Source of the DNA: Salimicrobium humidisoli
Lineage (GTDB): Bacteria > Bacillota > Bacilli > Bacillales > Halobacillaceae
Direction of reading: 5' to 3'
DNA length: 64,000 nucleotides
Assembly (NCBI RefSeq): GCF_002295105.1
Contig: NZ_NSGH01000002.1
Location: forward strand, 62,001 to 126,000
The translations under genes were made by a program, and so were the position numbers. The notes under the pieces are model-generated. The model was not told where the DNA came from and searched no databases. It saw nothing but the letters and a program-made list of their open reading frames with translations. Below are positions 18,076 to 27,258 of this stretch, piece after piece (position 1 is the first letter of the stretch; each line of letters begins with the position of its first letter).

Positions 18076-18891
18076 ATGGATCGACCAATTGGAGTTATCG
18101 ACTCGGGAGTCGGTGGAATGACGGTAGTAAAAGAACTTATGAGACAGTTGCCCAAGGAGTCCATCTATTACATAGGTGATACGAAACGCTGTCCATACGG
18201 CCCGCGGCCGGCAGAGGAAGTCCGTACGTTCACATGGGAAATGGTGGAACATCTGAAAAGATATGAAATCAAAATGCTCGTAGTCGCCTGTAATACGGCT
18301 ACTGCCTTTACGCTGGAGGAGCTTCGGGAAAAGCTGACCATTCCGGTTCTCGGTGTAATTGAGCCGGGTGCAAGAGCAGCTATTTCGACGAGTGAAAACA
18401 AAAGAATCGGAGTCATCGGAACGGAAGGAACAATCGGCAGTGAATCCTACCCGCAGGCCCTGAAAGCGATCGATGCTTCCATCCGGGTGAATAGTCAGGC
18501 CTGCCCCGCCCTGGTGCCCCTTGTCGAACGGGGCGTGCTGGCAGGATATGAAGCCCATGCCATCGTCCGGACGGAACTCCAGCCTTTGAAAAACAAAAAC
18601 GGTATCGACACTCTCATACTAGGCTGCACCCATTATCCTCTGATCAAAGGAGTGATTCAGCAGGAAATAGGAGGAGCCGTGAAAGTGATCAGTTCCGGTG
18701 AAGAGACGGCTCGTGAAGCCAGTCTTATTCTGTCTTATAATGATCTGCTGGTGCAGAGTGAACAGGAACCATCCTACCGGTTTTATACGACGGGGGATTT
18801 CGACAAGTTCAAAATGATCGCAACGGAATGGTTTGAAGGACCTCTAGATACATTCGAAGTGATTGAACTTGACCCGGTTTCCATTTATTGA
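18076..18891 (+). CDS. racE: Glutamate racemase
   Basis: 271 residues. The two catalytic cysteines sit in VVACNTATA and [10 protein letters not shown], and the N-terminal [13 protein letters not shown] block contains the active-site Asp and Ser. It makes D-glutamate for peptidoglycan. It follows ysmB by 22 nt and ends at a terminator. In B. subtilis gerM lies after racE; no such gene is here. Confidence 0.96.
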   Translation: MDRPIGVIDSGVGGMTVVKELMRQLPKESIYYIGDTKRCPYGPRPAEEVRTFTWEMVEHLKRYEIKMLVVACNTATAFTLEELREKLTIPVLGVIEPGARAAISTSENKRIGVIGTEGTIGSESYPQALKAIDASIRVNSQACPALVPLVERGVLAGYEAHAIVRTELQPLKNKNGIDTLILGCTHYPLIKGVIQQEIGGAVKVISSGEETAREASLILSYNDLLVQSEQEPSYRFYTTGDFDKFKMIATEWFEGPLDTFEVIELDPVSIY

Positions 18892-18904
18892 ACATAAGAA
18901 TTGG

Positions 18905-18936
18905 CGAGCCACTTTCAAAGTGGCTCTTTGTTTGAA
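18905..18936 (+). terminator. Terminator after racE
   Basis: A ten-base perfect stem (GAGCCACTTT with AAAGTGGCTC) around one base, then TTTGTTTG. The tight loop means the innermost pairs open in practice. Confidence 0.8.
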
Positions 18937-19000
18937 TGAGAAGCTGCCCCTTTTGTGTTATGATTGGCAGGAAATAACGGTAAGCCGAGGAGGAATTTTT

Positions 19001-19765
19001 ATGCGTGCAGATGAAAGGAAAGTCAAAGACTTACGAGCTATTAAAATAGAAACGGACTATATCAAACATCCGGAAGGTTCCGTACTTATTGAATTCGGTG
19101 ATACGAAAGTGATCTGTAATGCAAGCATCGAAGACAGAGTACCCCCGTTCCTGAGAGGTCAGGGTAAGGGATGGATTACCGCCGAGTACGCGATGCTTCC
19201 CCGAGCTACACAAACCCGTAATATACGTGAATCTTCGAAAGGGAAGGTATCCGGCCGGACGATGGAAATTCAAAGACTGATAGGAAGATCCCTGCGTTCG
19301 GTGATTGATTTGGGAATGATCGGGGAAAGAACGATATGGGTGGACTGTGATGTCATTCAGGCGGATGGCGGAACGAGAACCGCTTCCATTACCGGTGCAT
19401 ACATTGCTGTTGTCCACGCACTGGGAACGCTTCTGGAAAAAGGGAAAATTAAGGAATTGCCTGTTCAGGACTATTTGGCTGCGATATCTGTAGGCGTACT
19501 GGACGGCGAAGAAATCGTCGATCTCTGCTACGAGGAAGACAGCAACGCGGAAGTTGATATGAACGTTGTTATGACAGGTGATGGAGAGTTTGTTGAAATA
19601 CAGGGGACGGGCGAGGAAGCTACGTTTTCCATGAAACAGCTGACGACGATGCTGGAATTGGCTTCCGAGGCCGTATCGGAACTGATGCTTCGTCAGAAAG
19701 AAGCCATCGGCACGTGGGCGAGTGCTATCGAAAACTATAAAGAAAGGGAGGAGGACGTACAGTGA
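19001..19765 (+). CDS. rph: Ribonuclease PH
   Basis: 254 residues. It has the RNase PH core with [16 protein letters not shown], the arginine-rich [13 protein letters not shown] helix and [19 protein letters not shown]. It trims tRNA 3' ends using phosphate. The ATG at 19001 follows CGAGGAGGA. The reading frame stays open into the preceding intergenic hairpin, but that extension has no family match. The stop overlaps the start of the next gene. Confidence 0.96.
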   Translation: MRADERKVKDLRAIKIETDYIKHPEGSVLIEFGDTKVICNASIEDRVPPFLRGQGKGWITAEYAMLPRATQTRNIRESSKGKVSGRTMEIQRLIGRSLRSVIDLGMIGERTIWVDCDVIQADGGTRTASITGAYIAVVHALGTLLEKGKIKELPVQDYLAAISVGVLDGEEIVDLCYEEDSNAEVDMNVVMTGDGEFVEIQGTGEEATFSMKQLTTMLELASEAVSELMLRQKEAIGTWASAIENYKEREEDVQ

Positions 19766-20358
19766 AAGAAGTGATTATAGCTACCTCCAACCAGGGGAAA
19801 GTAAAAGAGTTTGAGCAGATGTTTTCCGAATATGGAATTTCGGTGAAATCGCTGAAGGACTTTGAAGAACAGATAGACGTGGAAGAAACCGGAGAAACAT
19901 TCGAAGAGAATGCCCTTTTAAAAGCGGAAACGATTTCCGAACGATGGAATGTACCGGTCATCGCCGATGATTCGGGTCTTCAGGTCGATATTCTGGATGG
20001 CAGACCGGGCATTTATTCTGCCAGGTACGCCGGAGAGGATAAAAATGATAAGAAGAACTCCGAAAAACTGCTGAAAGAACTCGGAGAGACGACGGTCAAA
20101 GACAGAACAGCCCGCTTTGTCTGTGTCATTGCAGTAGCGGTGCCCGGAGAAGAATCTTTCACGAAACGTGGTACTTGTGAAGGGGCCATTGCTCTTCAGC
20201 CGAGAGGTGAACACGGATTCGGCTACGATCCTATTTTCATACCGGAGGGGTACAAGAAAACGATGGCCCAGCTGACTGCTGAAGAGAAGAACAGCATAAG
20301 TCACCGTCACCATGCTCTTTTGAAAATTGAAGAGTGGCTGAAGGAGAAAGGGGACTAA
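19762..20358 (+). CDS. ysnA: XTP/dITP diphosphatase (Ham1/RdgB family)
   Basis: 198 residues beginning with the substrate loop [12 protein letters not shown] and containing [24 protein letters not shown] and GFGYDPIF. It hydrolyses non-canonical purine nucleoside triphosphates to protect DNA and RNA. The GTG start overlaps the rph stop by four bases, with GGGAGGAGG upstream, so translation is coupled. Confidence 0.95.
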   Translation: MKEVIIATSNQGKVKEFEQMFSEYGISVKSLKDFEEQIDVEETGETFEENALLKAETISERWNVPVIADDSGLQVDILDGRPGIYSARYAGEDKNDKKNSEKLLKELGETTVKDRTARFVCVIAVAVPGEESFTKRGTCEGAIALQPRGEHGFGYDPIFIPEGYKKTMAQLTAEEKNSISHRHHALLKIEEWLKEKGD

Positions 20359-20361
20359 TTC

Positions 20362-20892
20362 ATGCCGAAAGCTTTAATAATCAGCGACAGTCACGGACTC
20401 ACCGAAGAACTGCAGGAAGTGAAGGATCGCCACTCACAGGAAGTGGATGCTTTTATCCACTGTGGAGATTCCGAACTTGCGACGGATGCTTCGGAGCTTG
20501 AGGGATTTCATTACGCCAAAGGGAATTGTGATTTTGAAGCGGATATGGAAAATGAACAGATTGTAGACGTCAAAGGCGTCCGGTTTCTCGTCGCTCACGG
20601 GCATCTGCTTCAGGTGAAACAGTCTCTGATGCCTATATATTACAGAGCCGAGGAAGCAGGAGCGGATGTTGCCTGCTTCGGACATTCTCATACGATAGGT
20701 GCGGAGAAAGTGGGAGACAAACTGATTATGAATCCGGGAAGTTCCCGGCTGCCGAGAGACCGCAGTGAACCGACGTATGCGATTATCGAGTGGGAAGACG
20801 GCTCGAAAGAACTGACGGTTACGTATTATCATATGGACGGGAATAAACTGGAAGATCTAGAAGTGCAATTTGACTTGAGTAGCAGGAATTAA
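20362..20892 (+). CDS. ysnB: YsnB-like metallophosphoesterase
   Basis: 176 residues of the MJ0936/YfcE metallophosphoesterase family. Metal ligands appear in order: ISDSHG, IHCGDSE, KGNCD, VAHGH and GHSHT, ending with NPGSSRLPR. The physiological substrate is not known. It starts three bases after ysnA and closes the ysmB-racE-rph-ysnA-ysnB block. A hairpin (20879-20907) spans its stop codon but has no T-run after the stem. Confidence 0.92.
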   Translation: MPKALIISDSHGLTEELQEVKDRHSQEVDAFIHCGDSELATDASELEGFHYAKGNCDFEADMENEQIVDVKGVRFLVAHGHLLQVKQSLMPIYYRAEEAGADVACFGHSHTIGAEKVGDKLIMNPGSSRLPRDRSEPTYAIIEWEDGSKELTVTYYHMDGNKLEDLEVQFDLSSRN

Positions 20893-20909
20893 TTTTTTTC
20901 CTGCTACCA

Positions 20910-20938
20910 TTGACTTTTTACTGTGGAACAAGTATACT
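20910..20938 (+). promoter_or_regulatory. tRNA operon promoter
   Basis: TTGACT, 17 bases, TATACT, ending 39 bases before the tRNA-Gly gene. A strong vegetative-type promoter of the kind expected for stable RNA. Confidence 0.8.
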
Positions 20939-20977
20939 TTTTCATGTCGTCGCAATACATATAACAATTTCATAAAT

Positions 20978-21051
20978 GCGGGTGTAGTTTAGTGGTAAAA
21001 CCTCAGCCTTCCAAGCTGATGACGGGAGTTCGATTCTCCTCACCCGCTCCA
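20978..21051 (+). tRNA. tRNA-Gly (anticodon TCC)
   Basis: A full cloverleaf: acceptor arms GCGGGTG and CACCCGC, anticodon loop CTTCCAA giving TCC, and a T-loop TTCGATTC. The CCA end is encoded (21049-21051). Confidence 0.97.
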
Positions 21052-21053
21052 TT

Positions 21054-21127
21054 GTCCCAGTAGCTCAGCTGGATAGAGCAACAGCCTTCTAAGCTGTGGG
21101 TCGCAGGTTCGAATCCTGCCTGGGACA
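21054..21127 (+). tRNA. tRNA-Arg (anticodon TCT)
   Basis: A cloverleaf with acceptor arms GTCCCAG and CTGGGAC, anticodon loop CTTCTAA giving TCT, T-loop TTCGAATC and discriminator A. CCA is not encoded, unlike the neighbouring tRNA-Gly, so it must be added. It starts two bases after the Gly tRNA, clearly one transcript. Confidence 0.97.
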
Positions 21128-21136
21128 TTATTTGCA

Positions 21137-21176
21137 AAAGCTGCATTCCTTATCATGTGAGGGATGCAGCTTTTTA
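21137..21176 (+). terminator. Terminator of the tRNA operon
   Basis: A long stem (AAGCTGCATTCCTTA with TGAGGGATGCAGCTT, minor mismatches) followed by TTTTTATTT. Confidence 0.9.
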
Positions 21177-21362
21177 TTTGCTGAACATTCTCATGGCAGA
21201 GTTGTCTGATTATCGAGTTGACTTTCCAATCGGTCGTTGGATAGAATAATTCTAAAGAATCAATTTATTTCTGCTTATTCGTCTGAACCGGTATAAACAT
21301 TAGTTTGTTGAAATAATCGATGGACAGAACATCCGGAAAACAGGGCCTATATAAAAATTGGA

Positions 21363-22952
21363 TTGAGGAGTGAACGACTTGGAGGATACTTTGTTAGTAA
21401 TTATATAGTAACTCTGATTATACTTGCCATTCTCGTACCGTTGATTCCAGCTCTCTGGCTTTATATTCATGATGAAAGGCAAAACGAACATTCTGTATTG
21501 AAAAATTATCCACTATTAGGGAGGTTCCGTTACATCGTCGAGAAAACGGGACCTGAATTCCGTCAATACCTGTTTCACAATGATCGGGAAGGAAAACCGT
21601 TCAATCGTAAAGAGTTCGAATATGTCAATAAAGCAGGAAAGTACAATACCCGAATGATGGGGTACGGAGCGGAGCGGGATTTTACCGAGGACGGTTGGTA
21701 TTTAGTGAATGACATGTTCCCGGTCCAGGCGGAAGAGATACGAATCGATCAGAGTGAGCCGATTAAGACGAAACTGTACGACATCGAAAAAGAACAGCTT
21801 TTTAAACGTAAAGAGCACCGGTTCGATTCAGAGCTTGACCCCGTTTACTTACATGACGATGATTGTGTAATACTCGGGGAACATACCGTCGATCATCCTT
21901 TTCGTCTGAAAGGTCTGATCGGTCAATCTGCGATGAGTTTCGGATCCCTTGGCGACCATGCAATCACAGCATTATCAAAAGGGCTCGGGCGTGCGGGCGG
22001 CACATGGATGAACACCGGTGAAGGCAGTGTCTCTCCTTACCACTTAAAGGGTGATGTCGACATCATCATGCAGATCAGTCCCGGACTGTTCGGTGTCCGG
22101 ACAAAAGACGGTGAGTTCTCCTGGGAGGCCTTTCGTGATCAGGCCTCCAGAGAGCAGATTAAAGCGTTCGAATTGAAACTTGCGCAGGGCGCCAAAACCC
22201 GCGGAGGCCACGTAGATGGAAAAAAGGTTACGGAGGAAATTGCCGAAATACGTAAAGTCGAACCGGGTATAGATATAGACAGCCCGAACCGTTTCCCCGG
22301 CATCGATACACCTGCCCAGCTGCTTCATTTCCTTTCTGACCTGAGAGCTTCCGGCGGCAAACCTGTCGGAATGAAGATAGTGGCAGGTAATGAACAGCAG
22401 GTGGAGCGGCTTGTTTCGGCAATGGTGGAAGAGGATATTGTTCCCGACTTTCTTACGGTAGACGGAGGAGAAGGAGGAACTGGAGCTTCTTATTATGCTC
22501 TCGCCTATTCCGTTGGACTTCCGGCTTTTTCAGCTATACCGATGGTGGATGACATGCTGAAGAAATATGGTATACGTAGACGCACTAAGATTATCGCCTC
22601 GGGCAAATTGCTCACGCCTGATAAAATTACAATGGCACTGGCTCTCGGGGCAGATCTGATCAATATTGCACGCGGGTTCATGATGAGTGTCGGTTGTATC
22701 ATGTCGCAGGTCTGTCATAAAAACACCTGCCCGGTAGGAGTCGCAACGACCGACGCTGAATTACAGCAGGCACTCGTTATCGAAGAAAAAAATTACCGCG
22801 TTACGAACTATCTGATTTCCTTACGCCAGGGTTTATTCGATTTAGCGGCCGTAGCCGGGCTGGATTCACCGACGAAATTCACAAGAGAACATATCGTTTA
22901 TCACTCTGACTTTCGTAAAGTAATTAATGAGGAAGATGGCGCAGGCAGATAA
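21363..22952 (+). CDS. FMN-binding glutamate-synthase-family protein (YerD-like)
   Basis: Up to 529 residues. One N-terminal membrane helix is followed by a glutamate synthase large-subunit alpha/beta barrel: GSLGDHAITALSKGLGRAGG, VDGGEGGTGASYYAL, then CIMSQVCHKNTCPVG, which carries the three cysteines for a [3Fe-4S] cluster. It lacks the amidotransferase domain and has no small-subunit partner nearby, so it is not ordinary GltB; the family function is unsettled. The start is unclear. The frame opens at a TTG with no ribosome site, while a GTG at 21370 next to GAGGAG opens a different frame that stops after 12 codons (see findings). Confidence 0.85.
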   Translation: MRSERLGGYFVSNYIVTLIILAILVPLIPALWLYIHDERQNEHSVLKNYPLLGRFRYIVEKTGPEFRQYLFHNDREGKPFNRKEFEYVNKAGKYNTRMMGYGAERDFTEDGWYLVNDMFPVQAEEIRIDQSEPIKTKLYDIEKEQLFKRKEHRFDSELDPVYLHDDDCVILGEHTVDHPFRLKGLIGQSAMSFGSLGDHAITALSKGLGRAGGTWMNTGEGSVSPYHLKGDVDIIMQISPGLFGVRTKDGEFSWEAFRDQASREQIKAFELKLAQGAKTRGGHVDGKKVTEEIAEIRKVEPGIDIDSPNRFPGIDTPAQLLHFLSDLRASGGKPVGMKIVAGNEQQVERLVSAMVEEDIVPDFLTVDGGEGGTGASYYALAYSVGLPAFSAIPMVDDMLKKYGIRRRTKIIASGKLLTPDKITMALALGADLINIARGFMMSVGCIMSQVCHKNTCPVGVATTDAELQQALVIEEKNYRVTNYLISLRQGLFDLAAVAGLDSPTKFTREHIVYHSDFRKVINEEDGAGR

Positions 22953-23014
22953 CTGGATGGTATCATACGCGAAGAAAAGTTCGAGTGGAAAGGCAGTTTG
23001 AGGAGATCACGTAT

Positions 23015-23052
23015 AAAACTCTTCGGTTATCAGTTCGAAGAGTTTTATTTTT
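23015..23052 (+). terminator. Terminator after the glutamate-synthase-family gene
   Basis: An 11-bp perfect stem (AAAACTCTTCG with CGAAGAGTTTT) and the tail ATTTTT. Confidence 0.9.
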
Positions 23053-23122
23053 GCCTCTTCAAGGGAATAATCACAGGTAATCAGGGTAATTCAAGCGGAT
23101 TTCTTCTTTTGAAATACATGTT

Positions 23123-23131
23123 TGATATAAT
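23123..23131 (+). promoter_or_regulatory. ysoA promoter (extended -10)
   Basis: TGATATAAT, an extended -10 with perfect hexamer, 41 bases before ysoA. No good -35 is seen. Confidence 0.55.
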
Positions 23132-23171
23132 GAATAAAGTACATACTTAAAACGGTTAGGAAGGGTGCGTT

Positions 23172-24152
23172 ATGGAAAACAGCAAAGGAGAAGTTGTTCT
23201 TTTTCCGAAATGGAGGGAGAAGCTGCGGGAGAAAGGACTGGAAGCGGTCCGTCATCAGCAGTACGAAGAAGCTATCGAATCACTGGAACCTTTGTTCCAT
23301 TACCGGGAAGCTGACGATGAAGTGATTACCGGTCTGTTAATTTCCTGGGTAGGCACGGGAGAATACGTGCAGGCGGAAGAAGTTTGCCTGAATCGCATGA
23401 AGGTCAGTGAATCCGCTTATTTTCAATATCTACATATTTATATAACGATTCTATTCCATGAGGGAAAATACAGGGAACTGATGACCCTGGTGGAAGAAGT
23501 GCTTGAACAGGAGGATCTCCCTGGTGAAGTAAGGACACAGTTGTGGCAGATGTATAACGTAAGTAAAGACATCGAAGACTCCCATCAAAAAGAAGAACAG
23601 AAATATTTGATGGAAGAATGGCAGGCAGCTATAAACGGGCAGCAGATAGAAAAACAGTATAGTATTCTTATGAAATTGAAAAGCTTCGACCCGGCGCCCT
23701 GGACGGAGACATTACGTATATATCTGACGGATGAAGAAACGCATCCGGTAATAAAAACAGCCATTATACTATGGTTCCAGTCGCACGGGGTGGAAGAGAG
23801 CACATCTATACATAAATTCGGTAAAACCATATCCATCGTCCCTGTCGAAATAGGTTCCCCTTCCACACACTACATAGTAAAGCATTTAGAGTTGCGTCTT
23901 ACTCATATTGAGCAGGAGCATCCCGTAATGTACGATATTATCGTAACGATGCTTCATCGTTACATTTATGTCCGGTACCCTTTCCTTCCTACGGAAAATG
24001 AAGTGACTTACATAATAGAAGCATTGAAAGTGCTCGGGAATGAGTATTTGCAATTAGAAGAAACGCCTATTAAAATGGGATCGGAAACTGAATCCTATAA
24101 GAAGGATATTGAAGTCGCAAATCAACAATACAGGGCGATTACAGGAGAATAA
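23172..24152 (+). CDS. ysoA: TPR-repeat protein YsoA
   Basis: 326 residues, soluble, with tetratricopeptide-like helical repeats at about 15-120 (for example AVRHQQYEEAIESLEPL). The position directly upstream of tig identifies it as the YsoA equivalent. No enzymatic motif is visible and function is unknown. AGGAAGG precedes the ATG. Confidence 0.8.
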   Translation: MENSKGEVVLFPKWREKLREKGLEAVRHQQYEEAIESLEPLFHYREADDEVITGLLISWVGTGEYVQAEEVCLNRMKVSESAYFQYLHIYITILFHEGKYRELMTLVEEVLEQEDLPGEVRTQLWQMYNVSKDIEDSHQKEEQKYLMEEWQAAINGQQIEKQYSILMKLKSFDPAPWTETLRIYLTDEETHPVIKTAIILWFQSHGVEESTSIHKFGKTISIVPVEIGSPSTHYIVKHLELRLTHIEQEHPVMYDIIVTMLHRYIYVRYPFLPTENEVTYIIEALKVLGNEYLQLEETPIKMGSETESYKKDIEVANQQYRAITGE

Positions 24153-24172
24153 GCATAATAACCCCTCTATTG

Positions 24173-24200
24173 TTGAAAGAGAACAGCATTATGTTATAAT
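24173..24200 (+). promoter_or_regulatory. tig promoter
   Basis: TTGAAA, 16 bases, TATAAT: close to consensus, giving a leader of about 75 nt before the trigger factor gene. Confidence 0.8.
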
Positions 24201-24282
24201 ATAGTGGTTGTAAATAAGATTCGTACACATGTCTGTAACAGATCCATGTAAAAATGAAAATATGACGTTGGAGGGACTTTTT

Positions 24283-25569
24283 ATGTCAGCAACTTGGGAA
24301 AAGAAAGAAGGAAATCAGGGAACCCTTACAGTAGAGGTATCACCTGAAGAATTCGATAAAGCGCTCGATCAGGCGTTTAACAAAGTAGTGAAAGAAGTAC
24401 AGGTACCTGGATTCCGTAAAGGAAAAGTACCGCGTAAAATCTTCGAAGGCCGTTTCGGTGTTGAATCTCTTTATCAGGATGCACTTGATATCATTCTTCC
24501 ACAGGCTTATTCAGATGCTGTACAGGAAACGGGCATTGAGCCGGTAGACCAGCCTGAAGTGGATGTGGAGCAGATTGAAAAAGGCGAACCGCTTATTTTC
24601 AAAGCGGATGTTACAGTTAAGCCTGAAGTAGAACTCGGCGAATACAAAGGTCTTGAAGTAGAAGAGGCAGATACTGAAGTAACCGATGAAGACGTGGAGG
24701 AAGAACTTAAGCGTCAACAGGAAAACCAGGCTGAGCTCGTAGTTAAAGAAGAAGGCGAAGTCGAAGAAGGCGACACAGTTGCTATGGACTTCGAAGGTTT
24801 CGTTGACGGGGAAGCGTTTGAAGGCGGCCAGGCCGAGAACTATTCTCTTGAAATCGGATCCGGTACGTTCATTCCAGGTTTTGAAGAACAGCTCGTCGGT
24901 AAAAAAGCTGGAGAAGAGCCTGATGTGAACATCACGTTCCCGGAAGATTACCACGCTGAAGAGCTGGCCGGAAAAGAAGCAACATTCAAAGTTAAAATTC
25001 ATGAAGTGAAAGCCAAGGAACTTCCTGAGCTTGATGATGAATTCGCTAAAGATGTAGACGAAGACGTCGAGTCTATGGATGAACTGAAGAAAAAAACCCG
25101 CGAAAATCTGGAACAGCAGAAGCAGCAGGATGCTGAGAACCAGAAACGCGAATCACTCGTCAACCAGGCGAGCGACAATGCTTCCGTGGAAATTCCACAG
25201 GCCATGGTCGACTCCGAGCTGGATCGTATGATAAGCGAATTCGAACAGCGTCTGCAAATGCAGGGAATGACGAAGGAAATGTACTTCCAGTTCACCGGTC
25301 AGGACGACAACCAGCTTCGTGAGCAGATGAAAGAAGATGCTGAAAAGCGCGTGAAGACGAACATGACGCTTGAGGCGATTGCTCAGGCTGAAAACGTCGA
25401 AGTAACCGAAGAAGACGTAAATAAGGAACTTGAAAATATGTCCGCTATGTATCAGACGGACGTTGAGAATCTGAAGCAGATGCTTGGAGGAAACACAGAC
25501 ATGGTCAAAGATGATCTGAAAATCCAAAAAGCGATTGAAGTACTTGAGCAGAACAGCAAAACAGTATAA
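24283..25569 (+). CDS. tig: Trigger factor (ribosome-bound chaperone and prolyl isomerase)
   Basis: 428 residues. The ribosome-binding signature GFRKGKVPR is near residue 45, the FKBP-type isomerase domain ([27 protein letters not shown]) spans about 160-245, and a helical C-terminal chaperone domain follows. It binds nascent chains at the tunnel exit. The ATG at 24283 follows TTGGAGGG; the frame is open 18 codons further upstream but without a ribosome site or family match. It has its own promoter and terminator. Confidence 0.97.
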   Translation: MSATWEKKEGNQGTLTVEVSPEEFDKALDQAFNKVVKEVQVPGFRKGKVPRKIFEGRFGVESLYQDALDIILPQAYSDAVQETGIEPVDQPEVDVEQIEKGEPLIFKADVTVKPEVELGEYKGLEVEEADTEVTDEDVEEELKRQQENQAELVVKEEGEVEEGDTVAMDFEGFVDGEAFEGGQAENYSLEIGSGTFIPGFEEQLVGKKAGEEPDVNITFPEDYHAEELAGKEATFKVKIHEVKAKELPELDDEFAKDVDEDVESMDELKKKTRENLEQQKQQDAENQKRESLVNQASDNASVEIPQAMVDSELDRMISEFEQRLQMQGMTKEMYFQFTGQDDNQLREQMKEDAEKRVKTNMTLEAIAQAENVEVTEEDVNKELENMSAMYQTDVENLKQMLGGNTDMVKDDLKIQKAIEVLEQNSKTV

Positions 25570-25582
25570 TGAGTGATGACAA

Positions 25583-25615
25583 AAACAAGGCGAGGAATAT
25601 CCCCGCCTTGTTTTC
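25583..25615 (+). terminator. Terminator after tig
   Basis: AACAAGGCG and CGCCTTGTT stem with further pairs towards the loop, then TTTTCTC. Confidence 0.88.
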
Positions 25616-25849
25616 TCATATTATTTGCAATTTGTCATTAATAAGTCATATCATTAAGACAGTCAATCGTATCTATACATATTAAGAATTACTAAGCGTT
25701 TGACCTGCTTGTACAGTCTCTGCATAATATTATGTGATGTCGTCAGCAGGTAGGGCAGCCTTTTACTTTTTAAATATCGATTTATTTGGTATGATAAGCG
25801 AAAGATAGTGCGGGTTAGCCTTGGCATCATTTTGGAAAGGGTGAAAGTA

Positions 25850-27121
25850 ATGTTTAAATTTAATGAAGAAAAAGGGCAGCTCAAGTGCTCGTTTTGCGGT
25901 AAAAGCCAGGATCAGGTACGAAAGCTTGTAGCAGGTCCGGGTGTATATATTTGTGATGAGTGTATTGAACTGTGTACAGAGATAGTTGAAGAAGAACTGG
26001 GTAACGAAGAAGAAACGGAATTCAAAGAAGTTCCGAAGCCTGAAGAGATCCATAATATCCTCGGTGATTACGTCATTGGTCAGGAGCAGGCGAAGAAGAA
26101 CTTATCCGTTGCGGTTTATAACCACTACAAACGTGTGAATACGACAACTGCGAAGAATGATGAAGTGGAGCTTGCGAAGAGTAACATTCTTATGCTTGGA
26201 CCTACTGGTAGCGGGAAGACGTTGTTGGCTCAGACACTGGCGCGTATTCTCAATGTACCGTTTGCCATTGCCGATGCAACTTCCCTTACGGAAGCCGGGT
26301 ATGTCGGCGAGGACGTGGAGAATATCATCCTTAAACTGATTCAGGCAGCAGATTATGATGTAGAGAAAGCCGAAAAAGGCATCATCTATATTGATGAAAT
26401 CGATAAAGTCGCCCGTAAGTCCGAGAACCCGTCCATCACACGTGATGTTTCCGGGGAAGGTGTGCAACAGGCCCTTCTTAAAATTCTCGAAGGAACTCAG
26501 GCGAGCGTGCCTCCACAAGGGGGACGTAAGCACCCTCATCAGGAATTCATCCAGATTGATACTACGAATATCCTGTTTATCGTCGGCGGTGCGTTCGATG
26601 GTATCGATCAGATCATTAAACGTCGTCTCGGACGAAAAGTGATCGGTTTTGGATCCGAACAGTCGCAGCCGGATTCCGAGAAGCAGGAACTGCTTACGAA
26701 AGTACTTCCTGAAGATCTGCTTAGTTACGGACTTATCCCGGAATTCATAGGTCGACTTCCGGTGATTGGAAGCCTTGAGCAGCTCGATGAAGATGCGCTT
26801 GTAGAAATTCTCACTCAGCCGAAAAACGCTCTCGTGAAACAGTATCAGAAACTCCTTCAGATCGATGATGTCGAACTTGAATTCGAAGAAGATGCTCTTC
26901 GCGAAATTTCCAGATTAGCTATCGAACGGAAAACAGGTGCGCGCGGACTGCGGTCTATCATTGAAGGGATCATGCTCGATGTAATGTTCGACCTGCCTTC
27001 AAGAGATGATATCGAGAAATGTGTCATCACGAAAGAAACAGTGAAAATGGAAGGTGGCCGTCCTCGTCTTATATTGACCGATGGTACGGTGGAAGAACCG
27101 AAAAGTCCAAAAAGCGCCTGA
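25850..27121 (+). CDS. clpX: ATP-dependent Clp protease ATP-binding subunit ClpX
   Basis: 423 residues. The N-terminal zinc finger uses Cys13, Cys16, Cys35 and Cys38. The AAA+ domain has Walker A GPTGSGKT near residue 120 and Walker [10 protein letters not shown]. The IGF loop for ClpP docking appears as KVIGFGSEQ, and sensor 2 as GARGLRS. It unfolds tagged proteins and feeds them to ClpP. The ATG at 25850, eight bases after GGAAAGGG, matches the family start. No CtsR or CIRCE site was seen in the 280-nt upstream gap. Confidence 0.97.
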   Translation: MFKFNEEKGQLKCSFCGKSQDQVRKLVAGPGVYICDECIELCTEIVEEELGNEEETEFKEVPKPEEIHNILGDYVIGQEQAKKNLSVAVYNHYKRVNTTTAKNDEVELAKSNILMLGPTGSGKTLLAQTLARILNVPFAIADATSLTEAGYVGEDVENIILKLIQAADYDVEKAEKGIIYIDEIDKVARKSENPSITRDVSGEGVQQALLKILEGTQASVPPQGGRKHPHQEFIQIDTTNILFIVGGAFDGIDQIIKRRLGRKVIGFGSEQSQPDSEKQELLTKVLPEDLLSYGLIPEFIGRLPVIGSLEQLDEDALVEILTQPKNALVKQYQKLLQIDDVELEFEEDALREISRLAIERKTGARGLRSIIEGIMLDVMFDLPSRDDIEKCVITKETVKMEGGRPRLILTDGTVEEPKSPKSA

Positions 27122-27144
27122 GCACTTCAGGCGGAATAAAGCTT

Positions 27145-27178
27145 AGCCGCGCTAGTTTAAGCGCGGCTTCTCTTTTCT
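27145..27178 (+). terminator. Terminator after clpX
   Basis: AGCCGCGC and GCGCGGCT around an eight-base loop, then TCTCTTTTC. Confidence 0.88.
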
Positions 27179-27258
27179 GTTTTTTTGGTTTGCATTCTTT
27201 CTTTACATAATTCTTCCGGACAAATATGGAATGAAAATAACATCAGGAGGTGTAACGA

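Noticed and set aside
27180-27258. CtsR or CIRCE heat-shock operator before lon
   Set aside because: Neither the CtsR heptad repeat nor the CIRCE inverted repeat is present in the spacer.
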